From: Rhytidiadelphus loreus
Lineage: Eukaryota; Streptophyta; Bryopsida; Hypnales; Hylocomiaceae
Direction of reading: 5' to 3'
NCBI GenBank assembly: GCA_947034895.1
Contig: OX344764.1
Span: 64,213,348 to 64,277,347 of the forward strand
DNA length: 64,000 nt
Below are positions 59,543-64,000 of the stretch, in pieces. The notes under the pieces were generated by a model, which was not told the origin of the DNA, ran no database searches, and worked only from the letters and a program-made list of their open reading frames with translations. Numbering within the stretch: the first letter of the stretch is position 1; each line of letters starts with the position of its first letter. The position numbers and the translations under genes are program-made.

Positions 59543-59921
59543 ACTTTTGAGCACCCAGTAGGGGTTAAGATTGTACAATTGGACAGTGCAAAACTAGGTA
59601 CTAAAAATTGTTTATTGAAACGGAGGGATTTTGGTTGTAAACTAAAAGTTAGAGCCATTTGGCCAAGGGTATTATTTGGTATCCTTTTCCTTGCCACATT
59701 ATTTTATTAATACTACCTCCGTTTGGAAATAGTGTATCCATTCTCAGTGCACCCAATACACTACACTACAACTTCAATCGAAGCAAAAAAAGGAGCAGCC
59801 TTGCCGATTGAACTCTGAGTACCTTACATTGATATCTCTGAAATCACAAATATGATGATTTACAATACAGAATTGTGAAATTTACACATAGTTTACAGAA
59901 CGCACATGGAGCTACTTGACA
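59543..59921. other. Spacer and probable 3' region of the EIPR1-like gene
   Basis: Contains the lone TTAA-type terminus at 59549-59568. The side nearest 59921 should be the 3' untranslated region of the WD40 gene. Confidence 0.45.
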
Positions 59922-62900
59922 TTAGATTTTTCCCTTGAGCTTCTTGCGAGTTGACAAGGGTACCGACTCCACCATTACCTGCGCATAAATTCTCAAACTT
60001 ATAAGAAAAGGGTCATCACACAAGGCTGGAAAATTGACAGGAAGACCATTTCTGTAGACGAGGATAAATTAAAAGTTAGTAGTCTTCTGATCTGTTTGCA
60101 CTGAAAATAGCTTGAATTCTGGATTTATATTTGAGTTCTTCAAACCATCAGTCAGACAGTCATATCGATCTTTGGAGCATCACAGGAGTCCAACAATCAC
60201 TAATTGCAGAATCATGACAAAGGCAAACTAAAAACTTGTTTCAGGTGAATCAGTCAACTTTTGTCTGTCCAGTTACCAAAAGCAGCCTCTATTGTACACT
60301 GTCTAGCTGTCTGTCTCTAAGCCTGTGTGGCCCAGGCAATTTGAAATCTGTGTTTATGCTTACAAGACTAAAAGGAAAACCAAGTAGTCAATCACCAAAA
60401 TCAAATTAAGAAAGGCAGGAGTTAAACTTACTCGTCCATCATAGTCGACACTTGCAAAAACCCATGGATCTAGTGCACTCCATGCGATTCCTGCCACATT
60501 CATCGTCAAAAATTCCTTGCTGGTTCAGATTATAAACTTTACTGCAGAGAGTCAGTCCTCAATTTATAACAACCGACGAAGTTCCAGATTTACTTAAGTT
60601 AATGTCGTTGTTAATTCAAATGTTCAAACATTCTGCCAGATGCTTGTCTATGGTGAGGACTTCGGTTGTATGTAAGTAGAGGTTCATAAGAAGAGCATAC
60701 CATAGACGCTGTCTTCATGCTCAGTGTAGGAGCGCACCAGAGAGTCCACAACACCTCTTGGTAATCCGGAAGGACTGCAATTTCCACAAACTCACTTATC
60801 TAAAAACCCGGGCAGATATGATCATTTGTCGACTTCAAAAGAACTATAAGGAGACTTGACCCCTAAAAGCCGAAGGATTCATGGTTTCGAAACGACTCCT
60901 TTCGTTGATACTACTCAGATGGGGCCAAATTTTACATCACCAAATTCAGCAAAGAAACATTGCAAATTAATTTCAAATTGGAAAAGAGAAGACCCCAAGG
61001 AGGCAAGCAGTGGTACTGACCTTTTCGAAAATGAGCCATCAACGATGCGCCACAAATTAACAACTGCATCCGTTCCTGAACTCTGCTCAAGTGAACACAT
61101 ACAAGGAAATATTAACGACGAAATCACATGATTGTGAAACAATCAACCCACTGCGACATTACTCCGCATCAAGTACAGCCGATACACCAAACGAAGACAG
61201 GGCAGTTATAGAGGATCTAGTACCAGAAGAAGCTCCTCATACTTTGGATTATATTTAACTCGCACAGACCTGCAACAAATGTAAATGATGAAATGTTCCT
61301 GTACCGTTAGATTTGAATTTCTTTTGACTACAAAGAAGGGCAGAAAATGATTAAACAAGTGTACAAGATGTAGGGTAGTGGGAGACCTTTTGCAGTGGGT
61401 AGGTCATGAACATGTCATAAGTATTACTGAAAAGTACATGTTTAAAATCAAGGGAATACAAAAATCTTCAGTTGATGGAGAGTCAAAGCATACCCACTGT
61501 TATAAGAGCACTGTTTGAAGATTCAAACTAATTCATAAGATATTCAAACAATAAAAGGATTGGAAGACCCTAAGAAATGAGGTCCCCATTAAAAAATCTA
61601 TTTTTACAAGAGAAACCACTCAAAACAGCTGAAAGTCATGGAATGATTGCCCTACCTTAGTGTAGTGATCTTGAAAGAAAGCAATATTATTAGATATACG
61701 ACATAGAAGTACGTGATCGACCTTCTGCAATTTTGTTAAAAGCTTCTCTGAATATAACATTCTACCCTTTCGTTGGGCTCCAGTTATGCAAGTTGGTCGT
61801 ATCATTCACGCATACACAAGCTTCAAAATTGTGGAGTCAAATCCATTCTGTAAGAAGTATGCTAGCGTACAAGCCAACAGGATAATAGGCGTGCATTACC
61901 AGTGGTGATGTCCAGGCAGGTTGTACAAAGGACTGCTTGGCTTCCTCAAGTCCCAAATACGGATCCAGGAGTCATCCCCAGCGGTTGCCTGCTTCACCAA
62001 AATTCCGGGGTTTTCTAAACATAGGCTTCAGGATTAAGCGTGAATAAGCAATCAATAAAAAAATAAAAAAACTGAATACACAATCAATCGATCCGAATTC
62101 AGTCCACTGGAGATATTATAATACTTTGAATTTCAGACCAGATTCCGAGCATCATCACATTTTCCTTGAAAAATCTTTCTCAAAAGAGCAGATTGCCTTT
62201 ACTACTACAGTAATTGTGATCAAGTGGCAACTGAAAATGTATGTGTCAAAAAAGTAATGGTAGGTTGTTTGTTAACATCCTAAACAGGGATTCCAGTCAA
62301 ATTCGACTGTTTCAAGAACTTTTAGACAACAGCCTAAGGAAATCATTATTTTTTTTTATTTTTTGAGAAGTTCCTGAAATAATCTAATTTTACTGGAAAC
62401 TTTGTTCTAGGAACTTCGCAACGTTTTTCCAAACCATCCATTGAAACTTTCAGCAACATCATACAGGATTACCTTTTATCTGCGCTAATGATAATCACAC
62501 TAAGATAAACATTTGAGACACTGCAAGGGAGAGAGTGACTTGGACCGTACAATGATGTCCTTCTTCTGTGGGTTGAAATCAATGTGGCGAGTTTGAAGAA
62601 CATGCGCTTGTTCAATTTTAGTCGCGGAACTGCAGACCAGCATCAACAGAACAGATGAATGACAATGTCTAAGGGAGCTAGAATCGTAAAACGAAATACC
62701 CCTAAACCTGCATTTTTCTGGCAGGTATTATTACTTCACCAAGTAGTCGACATGGGCTTCAAGTGTCAGGGGTCTTTGACAAAATACCTACAACGGTCTC
62801 ATTCGATACATCGGTAGAATTCCACGACAAGGAATTGACAAGAAAATGAACTGGAGCAGTTTTGAGCTGCACAACTAAAACCTCACATTGGCTAGCGCAA

Positions 62901-64000
62901 ACTCATATCTACATCAATCATACATTTGAAAAGCTCTGGGCATTTGAGGGTCACATTTTGGACCCTATGAAATTTTCCATTTTAACAGATATGACCATCT
63001 TTAGTTGGAATTTACCTCATGGAGCGCAGATCCCAGCATTGGATTGATCCCTCAGCGGCGGTGACCAGATTGTTGACGTCATGAGGGTCCCAAGCGCCCA
63101 CTTCCATGTTACCCGATTCCTTCAGTGATGCCTGGAGGGAAGTCAAAACGGGACGACAATCGTTAGGTCTGATGTTTATAAAACTTCCGAAATAGCTAAT
63201 CTTACTTCAAAACACAAATAGGAAAAGCCACAGGCCTTGCACAGGTTGAAGCAACAAGGTCAAAATTTGAACCGAATCATGTGCAACTAAGAGTGAGATA
63301 ACAAGCTTAAAAAAGCCATTGCGTTCATGACTCCTTATGGTATATTTTGAGGTAACTTTGAGGTGGCTAATCTCAAAGAGGTAGCCTAAAACCTTGTTAT
63401 CTCAAATATAGTAGTATATCACATAGGATCCATGCAAGGGCCACCTCTTCGTGCTCATTCTTGTTACTTGGATTCGTGTTAAGCCAAAATTGAACAAAAC
63501 AAGGTAAAGGATTTCATGTTACGTCAAACTTGTTGCCTCAATCTAAAGTGGCCCTCACACAGTACTCAGGTATGTTCAGGTTGAAGGGTGTTTTCCAAGA
63601 GGTTTAGGGGGAAGAAAGACCTGTGATATATTCTGTGGAGAATCCACATTCCACAATACAAGCTTCTCCGTCCCTATGCTTGCCACTTGTGGATGCTGGC
63701 CAGATGGCCACCAAAGTGTGCTGCAATTAAATCACATTCATTCAAGGTTTATCAGGTTTGGATACCACTCTCCAGATTCATTGCGTTGGCCAGAGAAAAC
63801 TGTAAGCTTCTATTAATTGCCGCACAGCTTTCAAATATTGGGTACTGGATCTCATTTTTTCAATTTTGTTCCACCATGACAAAACTGAGCACAACTAATG
63901 TGGTTCAGACCAAGTGCCTAACAAAACGGATACAATGATACGCATCTTTAGGGAAACCAATAACAACAAACTAATTTTCTTCTTAAGTCAAAAGAAATAC
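59922..64000 (-). CDS. EIPR1/TSSC1-like WD40 protein, 5' part outside window
   Basis: WD40 beta-propeller protein related to human EIPR1 (TSSC1), which works with the EARP and GARP tethering complexes in endosome recycling. Nine exons seen: 63720-63621, 63131-63016, 62629-62551, 61988-61900, 61269-61224, 61082-61021, 60774-60701, 60490-60432 and 59978-59922. The joined frame is open for about 227 residues to TAA at 59924-59922. Landmarks: TLWWPSGQHPQVASIGTEKL, LVLWNVD, GAWDPHDVNNLVTAAEG, IQCWDLRSM, RHIDFNPQKKDI, GDDSWIRIWDLRKPSSPLY, VRVKYNPKYEELLL, SSGTDAVVNLWRI, EHEDSVYGIAWSALDPWVFA, VDYDGRVMVESVP and a basic tail (STRKKLKGKI). The first visible exon starts in phase 2, so at least one upstream exon lies beyond base 64000; none was found at 63721-64000. 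Introns are GT-AG. Confidence 0.92.

Overview
This window is nuclear DNA of a eukaryote, most likely a non-seed land plant (a moss or another bryophyte) or a close streptophyte relative. Direct evidence: spliced genes with GT-AG introns of about 100-1000 bases, a plant-type cationic amino acid transporter, a telo-box-like TTAGGGTTT in a 5' leader, and CACTA-type and hAT-like mobile elements. The exact group is inference. Nothing prokaryotic was seen.

Five protein genes could be rebuilt exon by exon, all on the minus strand: (1) a cationic amino acid transporter at 1-4086, running off the left edge; (2) a fused gene at 33513-38629 with a helical N-terminal domain, a TKL-type protein kinase and 16 nearly identical TPR repeats, carrying an in-frame TGA inside the array and a DFN in place of the kinase DFG; (3) a SERINC/TMS1 membrane protein at 46929-50926, 12 exons, 396 residues; (4) a small secreted six-cysteine protein at 55062-57545, 5 exons, 123 residues; (5) a WD40 protein of the EIPR1/TSSC1 family at 59922-64000, running off the right edge. 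A possible sixth, unidentified minus-strand transcription unit starts near 44.8 kb. These genes appear to be ordinary separate loci; no operon-like cooperation is implied.

The stretch 4.4-33 kb is AT-rich and holds no gene I can support. It is filled with non-autonomous mobile elements whose ends and target duplications can be read directly: a family of about 560-580 bases with 8-base target duplications (hAT-like; two subfamilies, five copies); TTAA-flanked elements starting CCC (piggyBac- or Kolobok-like; six copies, some nested, abutting or beside an intact empty site); and six elements bounded by CACTA-like termini with 3-base duplications. There are also a tRNA-derived SINE-like insertion, a double palindrome, a foldback element, and several local tandem repeats. 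The same element families continue in the spacers between genes at 33-60 kb, including one inside the intron that joins the kinase to the TPR array.

Limits: exon borders come from reading frame, splice consensus and remembered family patterns, not from transcripts. Element classes come from termini and target duplications, since no transposase is present.
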